A stretch of DNA of 61,988 nucleotides from Nitrincola alkalisediminis. Lineage in GTDB: Bacteria; Pseudomonadota; Gammaproteobacteria; Pseudomonadales; Balneatricaceae. A program made the position numbers and the translations under genes. Numbering within the stretch: the stretch's first letter is position 1; each line of letters opens with the position of its first letter. Shown here one piece after another: positions 29,601-38,491 of this stretch. The notes below the pieces were generated by a model, which did not search any database, was not told where the DNA came from, and saw nothing but the letters and a program-made list of their open reading frames with translations. The stretch is taken from assembly GCF_009821115.1 (NCBI RefSeq), contig NZ_VYTY01000016.1:1-61988 (forward strand), written 5' to 3'.

Positions 29601-30013
29601 GGATTTCTTACAAAACGTTGTGCTTGACTCTCGATCTCACCTGTTACATCAGCACTTCGCCCATTGAATGATTGCCCACCCTCCGAGACTGAACCGAATG
29701 CTTGTGATTGACGATCCTTCGCTGAAGAGGGAAGACTGTCACTCGTACGATCCAAGCTTCGCGGCAATTCTCTGCCGACAATAGGCAAAGATTTGCCTTG
29801 AGACACGGATCCATCGGCCGCAGTAGACGGCGAGTTAAGAGAGTCTCGATGACCGGACGCTTTTTCAATCCAATCGGAAAAAGCATGCGTTTTCGGCGTA
29901 TTAAAAGTGCGCTCGGATGGAGTTTGCGTGCCCTGTGCATCAGACGAGACTGGCGTAGAAAGGGCACCAGACAGGCCTAATGATGACAAATTTGAGAATA
30001 GGGAAAAAGACAT
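26627..30013 (-). CDS. fliK: Flagellar hook-length control protein FliK, unusually long
   Basis: Secreted ruler that sets hook length and triggers the FlhB switch. The C-terminal hook-length control domain is clear (about residues 1000-1100: VADIRLDPPELGSLRIRIHVHAGDQVNVSFSAPNAAVREVLEQHMPRLREMF). Before it lies roughly 1000 residues of low-complexity, Ser/Pro/Glu-rich sequence without a recognisable fold. The ATG at 30013 has a GGAG site at 6-nt spacing and gives 1128 residues. Most FliK proteins have about 400-600 residues, so this is about twice normal. A sigma-54 promoter precedes it. Confidence 0.92.
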   Translation of the reverse strand: MSFSLFSNLSSLGLSGALSTPVSSDAQGTQTPSERTFNTPKTHAFSDWIEKASGHRDSLNSPSTAADGSVSQGKSLPIVGRELPRSLDRTSDSLPSSAKDRQSQAFGSVSEGGQSFNGRSADVTGEIESQAQRFVRNPSHQSGQLIMPAQDKSMHVKAAEPSVSDVEVSNDASRVVVSDLTKAIHKAIHQAQGDAQMYKADSALSQAIRDNEWTSDLTRSPVENTTLPSADIRGPREGLTSTNTTPNQLISQSRENTSDVLITERSASFDREALLNVQNTPEEDTQVVSGVSSQVSADRAQVEVRPRQEADLPADQASIRLSAQAFLNDKGTHDGSVATPAERSNVFKDMKPEVTSSLIAGRWIEEGNAIIQNQGTPLIPKTNVELPMSDEVIKEASFVHVPNRVTSEGHLEAVEGENVRSVGTAELASAVSIESSEASPNPRLELSIPPQPHAPSVSPEVKSNDEAFIQVSDNVSKPVDNSVGEVKSLDIRGQVVSPEKNIESDLSLLGQAVFADASELKPMPTPNSQSLDFTESAHLSQVGSKRGLGQWDGESQPQGEGRGLVAEYANSNNSDTVRSIGMSESVMTRVDSQPIVADLIGVGTPDEGGVRSETVNLATAVSKATPSTGSLMPPVPSTEPPLPSNSQNSPVEAPVRAELQMGVPGQVTMPTYLQSSSDAISIRAEPFVELSNQRESRVNLLNVPAEAPPQLEARDLPNNNRYTMGQEEQVQLNREREVIQSLMSPKVDAQLSKVVSPFPGDVKIRQDGELTPLSESPEQTGFRDPSTNLELSARSASNQGLPDQPVLMSKEEFGVGPLGQTEGRMDQAVSAVSVKATDESVSYLTSAQNDMAMPYDTDLSKLDSTGLVADVPEASAAPMVFKDKEPMQKAGTQLDKGVRKDDTVVLREAQRPVGAALEAERMIDSMRLRTDASDRRVEMELRESMLANASSTSISATKSDGASAFSSALNGAQTAVTSNPLAPSAMSESLRPAERLMNPAWAKGMGERAIMMVQQGPKVADIRLDPPELGSLRIRIHVHAGDQVNVSFSAPNAAVREVLEQHMPRLREMFAEQGLNLADSSVSDQSSQQQKDKEGGGLARGGKSIEQLNENNTVLAKPIKIGLVDYYA

Positions 30014-30050
30014 GTCAAACTCCAACTGCAGGGGGACTTTATTACCTCAT

Positions 30051-30067
30051 TGCAATATCCAAGCCAA
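30051..30067 (-). promoter_or_regulatory. Sigma-54 (-24/-12) promoter of fliK
   Basis: The minus strand reads TTGGCTTGGATATTGCA: GG and GC are exactly 10 bp apart, and both half-sites match the RpoN consensus fully. The predicted start is near 30040, leaving a short leader to the fliK ATG at 30013. Confidence 0.88.
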
Positions 30068-30129
30068 CATAATCTTTGAGAGTGACAGGGTATTACTGCT
30101 CAAACATCCGCACCGAGCAACATACCCAC

Positions 30130-30588
30130 TTAATCCGATGAAAAAACGCCGGATCTTTGTGTTAGCTGGGATCGTTCATCAATTTGTTGCTGTTCTTTTT
30201 TATCTCTCTGAACCTGCTCAGCATCCAATGCCTTATCATGCAACTTTTCAAGCCCTTTCGCTTGGGCATAGGAGTGCTGCCAATGCTTTAGCACTTGCTC
30301 ATACTGATCTCGCGCTAAATACAACGTTTGGTACTGTTGCCTCACTGCATGCTGTAAGCGCGATATAAATGCTTGATGAGAAACAATCTGTGATGAAGAA
30401 AAGCCCTGTTGGCCATTTTGAGTAAACTGCTCTTGATACTCTCGCAAATACCCTTCGAGCTGTTGCAACTGGGTTTCGGCCTGCGTCATTCGTTGGCGAC
30501 TTTCAGCTAAATACTGGTCGGCCTTTTCACGTTTTTTAACCGCCAAATCATGAACCAAGGCCAAGCGGTCAGATTTTTTCTTTGTCAT
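30130..30588 (-). CDS. fliJ: Flagellar export chaperone FliJ
   Basis: A 152-residue, Gln/Arg/Lys-rich, fully helical coiled-coil protein; the pattern matches FliJ, the soluble stalk-like partner of the FliI ATPase. It overlaps fliI by 4 bases. Sequence conservation in this family is low, so the call rests on position, size and coiled-coil composition. It ends the fliE-to-fliJ transcript; the following 104 bp hold the fliK promoter. Confidence 0.9.
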   Translation of the reverse strand: MTKKKSDRLALVHDLAVKKREKADQYLAESRQRMTQAETQLQQLEGYLREYQEQFTQNGQQGFSSSQIVSHQAFISRLQHAVRQQYQTLYLARDQYEQVLKHWQHSYAQAKGLEKLHDKALDAEQVQRDKKEQQQIDERSQLTQRSGVFSSD

Positions 30589-31973
30589 CGTCTATCCATA
30601 CGTGGATTCACCATCGGCATTTTAGGTACCTGTCCAGTTTGAACCTGTGACGATGCCGCGATCACTAAACTCAACTCCTCAACAGACCGAGCCATGGGTA
30701 AACTCTCTTGCATTGTCTGCTGTAGATACGACTTGATAACGGGTTGCATTTCGATCGCCTTATCGGTCAACGGGTCACTGCCTCTAGCATAGGCTCCCAC
30801 ACTAATTAAATCAGCATTTTGCTGATAGCGGGAGTACATGCGTTTAAATTCCAAGGCCATCGCTAACTGCTCGGGTGTCACGACGCTTGGCATAACTCGG
30901 CTGACCGATGCCTCAACATCAATCGCTGGATAATGCCCCTGCTCAGCCAAGGCTCTTGATAGAACAAAATGCCCATCCAGTATAGCGCGTGCAGAATCTG
31001 CAATGGGATCTTGCTGGTCATCCCCCTCGGTTAAGACGGTATAAAAAGCCGTTATGGACCCACCCCCTTTTTCAGCATTCCCTGCACGCTCAACCAGTTT
31101 TGGCAACTTAGCAAAAACAGAAGGTGGATAACCTTTGGTCGCAGGTGGCTCACCTACCGCCAATGCAATTTCCCGCTGAGCCTGAGCGTAACGAGTCAAA
31201 GAATCCATTAAGAGTAAAACGCGTTTACCTTTTGCGCGGAAGTATTCGGCTATACGTGTGGTCAGCTGCGCAGCGCGAAGACGCATCAAAGGCGAATCAT
31301 CGGCAGGTGAGGCGATGACCACAGAACGCGCCATTCCCTCCTCTCCTAAGCTATGGTCAATAAACTCCTTCACCTCACGCCCACGCTCGCCAATCAGACC
31401 AACGATCGTAATTTCGGCTTCAGTAAAGCGTGTCATCATTCCAAGCAGAACAGACTTACCGACTCCACTTCCGGCGAATAACCCCAAACGCTGACCACAA
31501 CCGACCGTCAACAGACCATTAATGGCACGTATACCAACATCTAAAGGAGCACTGATTGGTTGACGATGGAGGGGATTAATCACTTCACCCTCAAGGGTAA
31601 CCCACTCATCCACATCCAAAGGACCTTTAGCATCCAGCGCTTTACCCGTACCATCCAGAACACGCCCCAGCAAACCAAATCCAACGGGCACTAAACCTTT
31701 GCCCGAAACAGGGGTCACTTTGGCTCCAGGCTGGAGACCTTCAACACTTTGCAATGGCATCAAATAGATTTTATCACCTGCAAAGCCAACCACTTCAGCC
31801 TCGCAAGCGCGATCAGCGGTCACTTGGATATAACAGCAATCCCCAAGGGCCACTTTTATACCCACCGCCTCAAGTGTTAAACCTATAAGGCGAGTAATAT
31901 GCCCTGAAATCTTTGGTTGAGGTGAGAATAAAGACTGAGAGGATGCATGCTGCCAGCGTTCAATAAATTTCAC
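30585..31973 (-). CDS. fliI: Flagellum-specific ATPase FliI
   Basis: F1-type ATPase that energises flagellar type III export. The 462 residues carry Walker [12 protein letters not shown] near 165, [14 protein letters not shown], and [41 protein letters not shown] (Walker B and catalytic loop). A C-terminal helical domain ends the protein. The N-terminal region matches the FliH-binding and beta-barrel part. Overlaps fliJ by 4 bases. Confidence 0.97.
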   Translation of the reverse strand: MKFIERWQHASSQSLFSPQPKISGHITRLIGLTLEAVGIKVALGDCCYIQVTADRACEAEVVGFAGDKIYLMPLQSVEGLQPGAKVTPVSGKGLVPVGFGLLGRVLDGTGKALDAKGPLDVDEWVTLEGEVINPLHRQPISAPLDVGIRAINGLLTVGCGQRLGLFAGSGVGKSVLLGMMTRFTEAEITIVGLIGERGREVKEFIDHSLGEEGMARSVVIASPADDSPLMRLRAAQLTTRIAEYFRAKGKRVLLLMDSLTRYAQAQREIALAVGEPPATKGYPPSVFAKLPKLVERAGNAEKGGGSITAFYTVLTEGDDQQDPIADSARAILDGHFVLSRALAEQGHYPAIDVEASVSRVMPSVVTPEQLAMALEFKRMYSRYQQNADLISVGAYARGSDPLTDKAIEMQPVIKSYLQQTMQESLPMARSVEELSLVIAASSQVQTGQVPKMPMVNPRMDRR

Positions 31974-31988
31974 GATAAAAACCTTAAC

Positions 31989-32735
31989 TTATTCCGCAGG
32001 ATTTGGCTCCAGAGGCATGCGCAGTGACGCTTTGAATTGATCGATAACTTGGCTAATGCGTGTTTCAACTTGAAAATCAACTTCGGAGTGCTCACTAATT
32101 AAACGGCACCCACCACGTGTCATGCTCGCATCGTCCAAAAAGGCTAAGCCATGCTGCTCAGCATAGTCAGAAAGCAGCTGACTATCCTCAGGATGCATAA
32201 CAATTTTTAATTGCTTGGGTTGAGCGGGCAGAGCAGCCAATGCCTGCTTTAATGTGTGTTTGAGTCGATCCTCTGAAATTGAAAGCTCAGACATCACAAT
32301 ACTTTCTGATAACTTCACCACTAAACGGTAAAAAAGAAGCTCCAGTTGTTCTTCTTTTGAAGCCAAGGGATCAAACAGCTGCGACTGTATCGATTGCAAC
32401 ACCTGCAACTGTATATCAATTTGCCCTTGGCCTTCATTTAAACCCATGGCTAAGCCTTGTTCGTACCCTTCTCGCTTGCCCTGCTCAAAGCCATCTTGAC
32501 GCCCCTCAGCAAAGCCTTCTTTATAGGCTTCCTCTCGAATGGCATCCAACTCTTTTACTGTCAGCTTTTCGGCCGCCACCTCTTCATCCACGACCGTAAC
32601 AATCTCTTGCTCACGTAACGCATGTAAAGCAGCAAATGAAGAAGGCCCTTCTATATCAGGCAGTTGCCACGTCTGCAATTTGCCCGCTTTTGCCGCTGGA
32701 ATACGAACAGGTATAGGAGTATCCGACTTTGTCAT
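31989..32735 (-). CDS. fliH: Flagellar assembly protein FliH
   Basis: Peripheral stator and negative regulator of FliI, linking it to FliN and FlhA. The 248 residues show the diagnostic GxxxG series in the middle (EGFAEGRQDGFEQGKREGYEQGLAMGLNEG, about residues 74-103). The C-terminal domain resembles ATP synthase delta/E subunits. It lies 3 bases downstream of fliG and 15 upstream of fliI. Confidence 0.95.
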   Translation of the reverse strand: MTKSDTPIPVRIPAAKAGKLQTWQLPDIEGPSSFAALHALREQEIVTVVDEEVAAEKLTVKELDAIREEAYKEGFAEGRQDGFEQGKREGYEQGLAMGLNEGQGQIDIQLQVLQSIQSQLFDPLASKEEQLELLFYRLVVKLSESIVMSELSISEDRLKHTLKQALAALPAQPKQLKIVMHPEDSQLLSDYAEQHGLAFLDDASMTRGGCRLISEHSEVDFQVETRISQVIDQFKASLRMPLEPNPAE

Positions 32736-32738
32736 CCC

Positions 32739-33734
32739 TTACACCATATCATCGCCACTACCTAAATTGATCTCGCCATCATCTGCCAAACGTCTTGCAA
32801 TCGTTAAAATTTCTTTTTGAGCGGCTTCTACTTCCGAAATTCTAACAGGGCCTTTTGCTTCTAGGTCATCACGTAATAATTCAGCCGCACGCTTCGACAT
32901 GTTTTTAAAGATTTTTTCCTGCAAACCGGAATCAGCACCTTTAAGCGCAATGATCAGCATATCGGTTTGCACTTCTCGCAATAATACCTGAATACCACGA
33001 TCATCTACGTCAATCAAATTGTCAAACACAAACATTAAATCCTGAATACGATCCGCCAGCACTTCATCCACACTGCGCATAGACTCCATCAGTTCAACCT
33101 CAATCTGCGTATCGATGAAGTTCATAATTTCGGCAGCTGACTTAATACCACCCAACTTCGCCAGCTGGGTTGAGCGCGGACCAGAGAACTGCGTTTCCAG
33201 CATATCATTCAACTCTTGTAAGGCTTGAGGCTGTATTTGATCCATCGCCGCAACACGCATCACAATGTCTAAGCGCACGTTTTCATCAAAATAGCTTAAT
33301 ACACTCGCCGCTTGATCAGGCTCCAGATAGGACACAATAACTGACTGAATTTGTGGATGCTCAAAACGAATCAACTCTGCGACTTGGCGTGGATCCATCC
33401 AACGCAAAGTATCCAACCCCGACGTGTTTGTCGTAAATAAAATTCGATCAATCAGTGTCTTGGCTTTATCCTCTCCTAACGCTTGGTTCAGCATCGCGCG
33501 GATATACCGATCATTATTAATACCGATTCCCGTTTGATCACTCACCACTTCAAGAAAGTTACTCACGACACTTTCCACTTTCGATTGTGGGATATTGTCC
33601 AGACGCGACATGGCCTCTCCAATACGCTGAACCTCTTTAGGACCAAGATGCTTAAGTATTTCAGCTGCATCGCTCTCGCCCAAACTTATGAGCAAAATCG
33701 CTGCCTTTTCAATATCGGTTAGGTCGTTACTCAC
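32739..33734 (-). CDS. fliG: Flagellar motor switch protein FliG
   Basis: Rotor protein that interacts with the stator MotA and with FliF and FliM. The N-terminal FliF-binding region, the middle EHPQ motif (RFEHPQIQSVIVSYL) and the C-terminal torque helix (LQVLLREVQTDMLIIALKGAD...RAAELLRDDLEAKGPVRISEVEAAQ) are present. I choose the GTG at 33734, with GGTGA at 6-nt spacing, giving 331 residues. The frame is open to a TTG at 33740. Either way it overlaps the end of fliF. Confidence 0.96.
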   Translation of the reverse strand: MSNDLTDIEKAAILLISLGESDAAEILKHLGPKEVQRIGEAMSRLDNIPQSKVESVVSNFLEVVSDQTGIGINNDRYIRAMLNQALGEDKAKTLIDRILFTTNTSGLDTLRWMDPRQVAELIRFEHPQIQSVIVSYLEPDQAASVLSYFDENVRLDIVMRVAAMDQIQPQALQELNDMLETQFSGPRSTQLAKLGGIKSAAEIMNFIDTQIEVELMESMRSVDEVLADRIQDLMFVFDNLIDVDDRGIQVLLREVQTDMLIIALKGADSGLQEKIFKNMSKRAAELLRDDLEAKGPVRISEVEAAQKEILTIARRLADDGEINLGSGDDMV

Positions 33735-35400
33735 GCTCAATCACCCACTGTTTTATCGCCTGAGCCACGCGCGCAGGATCTTCTGCCACCATACTGCGAA
33801 TTTCATTTAACTGAAACTCAAAATTCTCACTCGATCCATTAATCCCCCCTGGCTCTGTTCCGCCAAAGGTCACACGATCTTCAGCCATGCCCGATGCATC
33901 TAAGCCGTCTAGCTCAGCGGAAACAGCCCCTACGGGGCCGTATTCTAAGTCTTTTTTCGCCTCACCGACCGCTGTCAAATGCTTTAATACTGGACGCAAA
34001 ATGCCAAAAACCAGCAGAAGAACAAATCCGGCTCCCAGTGCTTGCTTAATCAAACTCCAAAACCAATCCTCTTTCCAGAAAGGCACGTCATCCACTTCAA
34101 ATAGATCAGGAGCGACAAAAGAGGAGTTGATGACATCAACACTGTCACCTCTTAATGCCGAGAAGCCCACTGAGTTTTGCACCAACTGACGAAGACGCTG
34201 CAGATCCTCTTCACTCCAACGCGTCCGAACGGTCTCACCTGTTTCAGGGTTAATACTGACGAGATCATCGACCACCACAGCAACGGATAAGCGTTTAATC
34301 CCCCCCATTTGATGACGGGTATAACTGATGCTCCGATCTAACTCAAAATTCCGTGTCGCCTGATTACGACTGGTACCGGATCCTGCACCACCCGCTCCAA
34401 GGCCATCAGCTCCAACCACCTCTGGAACGGCAACAGGTCCTGGTGGTTGATTCGATAATGCTCCCGGAACACCGACCGCTGGCTCGCCTGCAGCACGTCG
34501 CTCATCCAGCGTCTGTTCGCTTCGTAAAGCGGGTAAATCCGGGTTATACATTTCACTGGCTTGTTCAACCTGGGTAAAATCAACATCAGCCGACACTTCG
34601 GCCCTAAAATTGCCCATACCGACTACAGGTTGCAAAATACTGTTCACACGATTAACCAGCGTATCCTCAACCTGACGCGTGTATTCCAATTGCCGCGCCG
34701 CCAACACAACATCGGTATCGGCATCGCGAATATTCAACAAGCGCCCACGCTGATCAACAATGGTGACATCTTTTACATCAAGCTCAGGAATACTTGATGC
34801 GACAAAGTTAGCTATCGCCGCCACTTGATCTCGTTCCAGTTGACGTCCTGAGGTCAGCTCTAAGAATACCGATGCTCGGGGTTTACGTTGATCTCGAATA
34901 AAAACGGTGTCTTTCGGAATGGCTAAATGCACTCGAGCCGCTCTAACGGCAACCATATTGGAGATGGTTCTTGCTAACTCACCCTCAAGACCCCGACGGT
35001 AACGCGCTGTTTCCATGAATTGACTGGTGCCAAGCCCCTGATCACCATCTAAAAGCTCAAACCCCACCGTTCGGTCTGCGGAAAAACCATCCGCTGCTAA
35101 GCGTAATCGGGCATTATGGACATGGGATTCAGGCACCAAAATCGCACGACCGTCCGCATCAAAGCGATATGGAATATTGCTCATGCGTAACTGCTCGATG
35201 ACCTCATTGGCATCTGCAAAGCTAAGGTTCGAATAAAGCACTCGATAGTCGGGCTTTTGGGACCAGAGTACGACTGAAAAGCCGATGGCAATGCTAGCTG
35301 CAAGACCCACCATCAACCCCAACTGACGCAAAATGCCGAGACTATTAAAGCCCGCCATCAGTCCGCCTTTTGACGTCAGTGATCCTGCTGTATTTTCCAT
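33727..35400 (-). CDS. fliF: Flagellar MS-ring protein FliF
   Basis: Inner membrane ring on which the rotor is built. The 557 residues have a transmembrane helix at about 27-48 and the periplasmic ring-building motifs (LYSNLSFADANEVIEQLRMSNIPYRF, TVGFELLD, FMETARYRRGLEGELARTI). A second transmembrane helix lies near residue 450, and a cytosolic tail that binds FliG ends the protein. A Gly/Pro-rich insert (about 305-345) lies in the periplasmic part. It is 15 bases downstream of fliE. Confidence 0.97.
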   Translation of the reverse strand: MENTAGSLTSKGGLMAGFNSLGILRQLGLMVGLAASIAIGFSVVLWSQKPDYRVLYSNLSFADANEVIEQLRMSNIPYRFDADGRAILVPESHVHNARLRLAADGFSADRTVGFELLDGDQGLGTSQFMETARYRRGLEGELARTISNMVAVRAARVHLAIPKDTVFIRDQRKPRASVFLELTSGRQLERDQVAAIANFVASSIPELDVKDVTIVDQRGRLLNIRDADTDVVLAARQLEYTRQVEDTLVNRVNSILQPVVGMGNFRAEVSADVDFTQVEQASEMYNPDLPALRSEQTLDERRAAGEPAVGVPGALSNQPPGPVAVPEVVGADGLGAGGAGSGTSRNQATRNFELDRSISYTRHQMGGIKRLSVAVVVDDLVSINPETGETVRTRWSEEDLQRLRQLVQNSVGFSALRGDSVDVINSSFVAPDLFEVDDVPFWKEDWFWSLIKQALGAGFVLLLVFGILRPVLKHLTAVGEAKKDLEYGPVGAVSAELDGLDASGMAEDRVTFGGTEPGGINGSSENFEFQLNEIRSMVAEDPARVAQAIKQWVIERE

Positions 35401-35414
35401 TTAGTCAAGCTCTA

Positions 35415-35774
35415 TTAAATCGGCATTTTGGAAATGTCTTCGTAGGCAGACACCAAACGATTACGAACTTGTGTCATGGCTTCAAAGGAAACCGATGCTT
35501 TTTGCGCTTGAATCATGACCTGAGGCAGGTCAACACCTGCATCCCCTCGCTCATAAGCCTCACGCATCACATTTGCGGTTTTTTGCTGCTGGTTAACGGA
35601 ATCAACCGCCGACTTGAGTAAGGCACCAAAACCAGAACGGTCCGTCGGTTTAACCGACTCTGTGTTTAGCTGCCCTATCGATGGCAATGCAACCTGTTGC
35701 GCCCCTGCTTGCATTTCCGCACGCAGAGAACGCATCTGTGACAATACACTTGTAATATCGGTGCGCTCAATCAT
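35415..35774 (-). CDS. fliE: Flagellar hook-basal body adaptor FliE
   Basis: Small protein joining the MS ring to the rod. The 119 residues carry the family core FGALLKSAVDSVNQQQKTANVMREAYERGDAGVDLPQVMIQAQKASVSFEAMTQVRNRLVSAYEDI, ending in the usual SKMPI. The ATG has GGGGT at 6-nt spacing. First gene of the fliEFGHIJ transcript, with a sigma-54 promoter about 130 bp upstream. Confidence 0.96.
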   Translation of the reverse strand: MIERTDITSVLSQMRSLRAEMQAGAQQVALPSIGQLNTESVKPTDRSGFGALLKSAVDSVNQQQKTANVMREAYERGDAGVDLPQVMIQAQKASVSFEAMTQVRNRLVSAYEDISKMPI

Positions 35775-35906
35775 GCAATTACCCCACTCATTTACGGCAT
35801 TTTTTTGACATTATAAAAAATTTACGCCACAACACAAACAAATATACCCTACCAATGACGGTATTTTGTCACTTTCTCACAAAGAGTGGCGCAACACAGG
35901 TTAGAA

Positions 35907-35923
35907 TGCAAAAAACAGGCCAA
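35907..35923 (-). promoter_or_regulatory. Sigma-54 (-24/-12) promoter of fliE, embedded in a terminator
   Basis: The minus strand reads TTGGCCTGTTTTTTGCA, with GG and GC 10 bp apart. The 3' arm and U tract of the hairpin at 35912-35935 form most of the spacer, so the same bases can serve as both terminator and promoter. The predicted start is near 35895, giving a leader of about 120 nt. Confidence 0.8.
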
Positions 35924-35935
35924 CTGACCTGTTTT
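35912..35935 (-). terminator. Rho-independent terminator after the exonuclease gene
   Basis: AAAACAGG and CCTGTTTT pair perfectly around an 8-nt loop; on the minus strand the stem is followed by an unbroken T run. It closes the DUF294-exonuclease transcript just before the flagellar fliE promoter region. Confidence 0.85.
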
Positions 35936-35963
35936 GAAATGTGTCAAAAAAACGAGAGGCTAT

Positions 35964-36590
35964 CTACGCGACCGAAGGCGGGGAGCCGTGCTTCAAGCGA
36001 ACATACATCAACGCCACCGTAATAGCGTCACCTAACGCCGTATGTCGCTGTAAAATCGGAATATCCAGTTTTTTGGAGATGGTATCAAAGCGCAGATCAA
36101 TTTCCCCACCCACAGACTTCCACTTAATAATGTCGTGATAAACATGGGATAATTCAATAGCCTTATTCGGCAAGCCAAACCCATATTGAGGACGGATAAA
36201 CTTATCCAAGACACGTATGTCATAATTGACATAATAGCCCAAAATCGGACGATTACCCACAAACTGTAAAACTTGCTCTAGCGCTTCGTCTATCTCAATA
36301 CCATCCACCAAATCACTGGCTCGGATTTTATGTATCAAGATAGAGTCTTTTGACAAGGACGCAGGTGGCTTTAATTTAATATCCAATCGATCACTCGTAA
36401 TAACTTTACGTCCTTTAATTTTGACCGCTCCAATGGATAGTATTTCGGCTTTTTTGACATCTAAACTCGTCGTTTCGCAATCTAGGGACACAATTTCATC
36501 GCCCTTATACGGCTCAAACAAATGCGCATATTCACTGTCTTTGTGATCACGTCGGTCTTTTAGGCGTCTAATCATACGTGGAAGGATCAT
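35964..36590 (-). CDS. DEDDh-family 3'-5' exonuclease (DNA polymerase III epsilon-like)
   Basis: A 208-residue RNase T/DnaQ-fold exonuclease. Exo I has D37 and E39 in VSLDCETTSLD, Exo II is in YYVNYDIRVLDKF, and Exo III is HTALGDAITVALM with the His and Asp of the DEDDh type. It lacks the PHP or tau-binding parts of a true replication proofreading subunit. It follows the DUF294 gene by 4 bases, and this pair commonly lies beside acetate transporter genes in gammaproteobacteria. Its substrate is unknown. Confidence 0.88.
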   Translation of the reverse strand: MILPRMIRRLKDRRDHKDSEYAHLFEPYKGDEIVSLDCETTSLDVKKAEILSIGAVKIKGRKVITSDRLDIKLKPPASLSKDSILIHKIRASDLVDGIEIDEALEQVLQFVGNRPILGYYVNYDIRVLDKFIRPQYGFGLPNKAIELSHVYHDIIKWKSVGGEIDLRFDTISKKLDIPILQRHTALGDAITVALMYVRLKHGSPPSVA

Positions 36591-36594
36591 TGGG

Positions 36595-38436
36595 TTAAGT
36601 CCCTATATGATAACGATTGGTAAGAAACTTTTTAAAATCTTTAACAATACTCAAGGCGTCTCGCAACAGCTCACGCTCTAGCTTATTTAGTTTCTGTAAG
36701 TCGATAGCATTCGGGGTATCATCCACACCCGACTCACTCGCTTCAACCCTATCGATTTGTTGCTTCAAGCGCAACTGAACAAACAATGACAAGGCCTCAG
36801 ACAAATTAGCACCTAACGCCTTAGGCAGCTCACCTTTCTCTATCAACAACTCGATACGTTTAAAGGTGTTGGTTTCAAGAATTTTATGTTCAAGCGCCAT
36901 GGTACGAATACCGTGTACAATTGGAAAAACACCTCCTTTTTTAATATCCAAACTCCCCTTGTCTTTTAACTTGCCAAAAAAAGTGAGAGGCGTATTAAAA
37001 TCCAATGAGGCTTTAGCAAAATGCGAGAAAAATATTTCGTTATTGCGAATACTGCGCAAGAACGCATTACGAGCGACTTTAAATAATGCCACGTTTCCAG
37101 CAACAGGCTTACCATCAACCGCAATCGCCAGCTTCATGACCGACTCACCGTCAAATTTTTGACTCCAACGTGACAACTTATTCGCCCAAGCCTCCGTTGA
37201 ATTCACCCATTCAGGGTTTGATACCATAATATTGCCTGGGCAAGGCGGGAAGCCAAATGTCATTAATGTTTCACTAAACTGCTTCATCACCTCATGCATT
37301 TTAGGCCACTCCAGCCCATCGCGGAAAATAAGACCGTTGTCTTGATCCGTTTTCATTATTTGCTCGCCACGTCCTTCAGACCCCATCACAATCAAACACA
37401 CATGGGGACGCATATCCTGAGGAATGGTTAAGTCAAACAGCTTTGACAAAATACGTCCATTCATGGCTGCCAACAATTCCATGGTAAACCGTATTTTCAC
37501 GCCCGTTGAAATCAAGGCCTTGATAAGCTCCGTCAACCCTCGGGAGGCATCTCGTAAATCAGCAATGGTTTGCGCACGCTCAACTCGCAATCCAATGACG
37601 TGAGAATGGCTTGAGAAATGACTCAAAACATCAGTAAGCTCTACAATTCCAACTAACACCTGAGCATCTTTCATGACCACAACACGCTCTATTTGCTGTT
37701 GTGTCATCATAATCAGCGCATTAAACAAGTAGTCTTGGGGATCGATGGTAATCAAGCGATAGCTCGCGATATCGGAAACGTCTGAATCAAGAGGTAGCTG
37801 ATTGATGACCACCGCATCCAAGAGATCCGTTCCTGTTACCATCCCATATCGATTGCCCTTCTTAGCCAACACACAATCGGCTTTCATTTCACGCATCAAG
37901 CGCGTCGCTTCAAAAATTGAGGTTCCTTCCAATACGATCAACGGTTCGCGTATCGTACCATCATCAATGCGAGCCAACATAAACTCAGCCATGTCTTGAC
38001 TCTGGCCATGTTGAGCGACAATTTCACGCTTAGCCGTCAGATTTTGTTGGAAATAATCAGCAAATAAATGATTGCTGGATATGAGCTCTAAGAGCGTTTT
38101 AGTCGGCAATAAATGGCAAATAGTTTCGTCAACGGCAATAAAATTATGAATCGCTTTGCCATTTAGCGCTGACCAACCACCAAAATAATCTTCATCCTGA
38201 TAGTGAACAAAGACGTTCGAGCTAACAACCTCTCCTGTAGCCAAGGTCTCGCCCAAATCACTCTCACCCACTCTGCCTTTTAAGATGACATACAACCCCT
38301 CTGGCGCTGTTCCTGCCTCAATGATGGTTTCACCTTTCTGAAAATAGGTAATATCTAAGTGGCTGCGAAGCAAAGCCTGTTCTCGCTCATCAAGTAAGCT
38401 GAACGGCAAATTATCCATTTTGAATGAGTCAGGCAT
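36595..38436 (-). CDS. cNMP-binding/CBS/DUF294 putative nucleotidyltransferase
   Basis: The 613 residues contain a cyclic-nucleotide-binding-type beta barrel (about 20-140) and a pair of CBS domains (about 155-275). A DUF294 nucleotidyltransferase follows with the signature GSEGRGEQ...TDQDNG near 350-368, then a DUF294 C-terminal helical domain. The Gly-Ser and DxD-like motif resembles GlnD/GlnE-type transferases, so a regulatory nucleotidyl transfer is possible but unproven. It is tightly coupled to the exonuclease and lies downstream of a sodium:solute symporter, as is usual for this family. Confidence 0.88.
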   Translation of the reverse strand: MPDSFKMDNLPFSLLDEREQALLRSHLDITYFQKGETIIEAGTAPEGLYVILKGRVGESDLGETLATGEVVSSNVFVHYQDEDYFGGWSALNGKAIHNFIAVDETICHLLPTKTLLELISSNHLFADYFQQNLTAKREIVAQHGQSQDMAEFMLARIDDGTIREPLIVLEGTSIFEATRLMREMKADCVLAKKGNRYGMVTGTDLLDAVVINQLPLDSDVSDIASYRLITIDPQDYLFNALIMMTQQQIERVVVMKDAQVLVGIVELTDVLSHFSSHSHVIGLRVERAQTIADLRDASRGLTELIKALISTGVKIRFTMELLAAMNGRILSKLFDLTIPQDMRPHVCLIVMGSEGRGEQIMKTDQDNGLIFRDGLEWPKMHEVMKQFSETLMTFGFPPCPGNIMVSNPEWVNSTEAWANKLSRWSQKFDGESVMKLAIAVDGKPVAGNVALFKVARNAFLRSIRNNEIFFSHFAKASLDFNTPLTFFGKLKDKGSLDIKKGGVFPIVHGIRTMALEHKILETNTFKRIELLIEKGELPKALGANLSEALSLFVQLRLKQQIDRVEASESGVDDTPNAIDLQKLNKLERELLRDALSIVKDFKKFLTNRYHIGT

Positions 38437-38491
38437 TGTTTACTCCGTTGTTATTGTTAAGGGTTGGTTCAATACTGTAATCCCTGCAACG

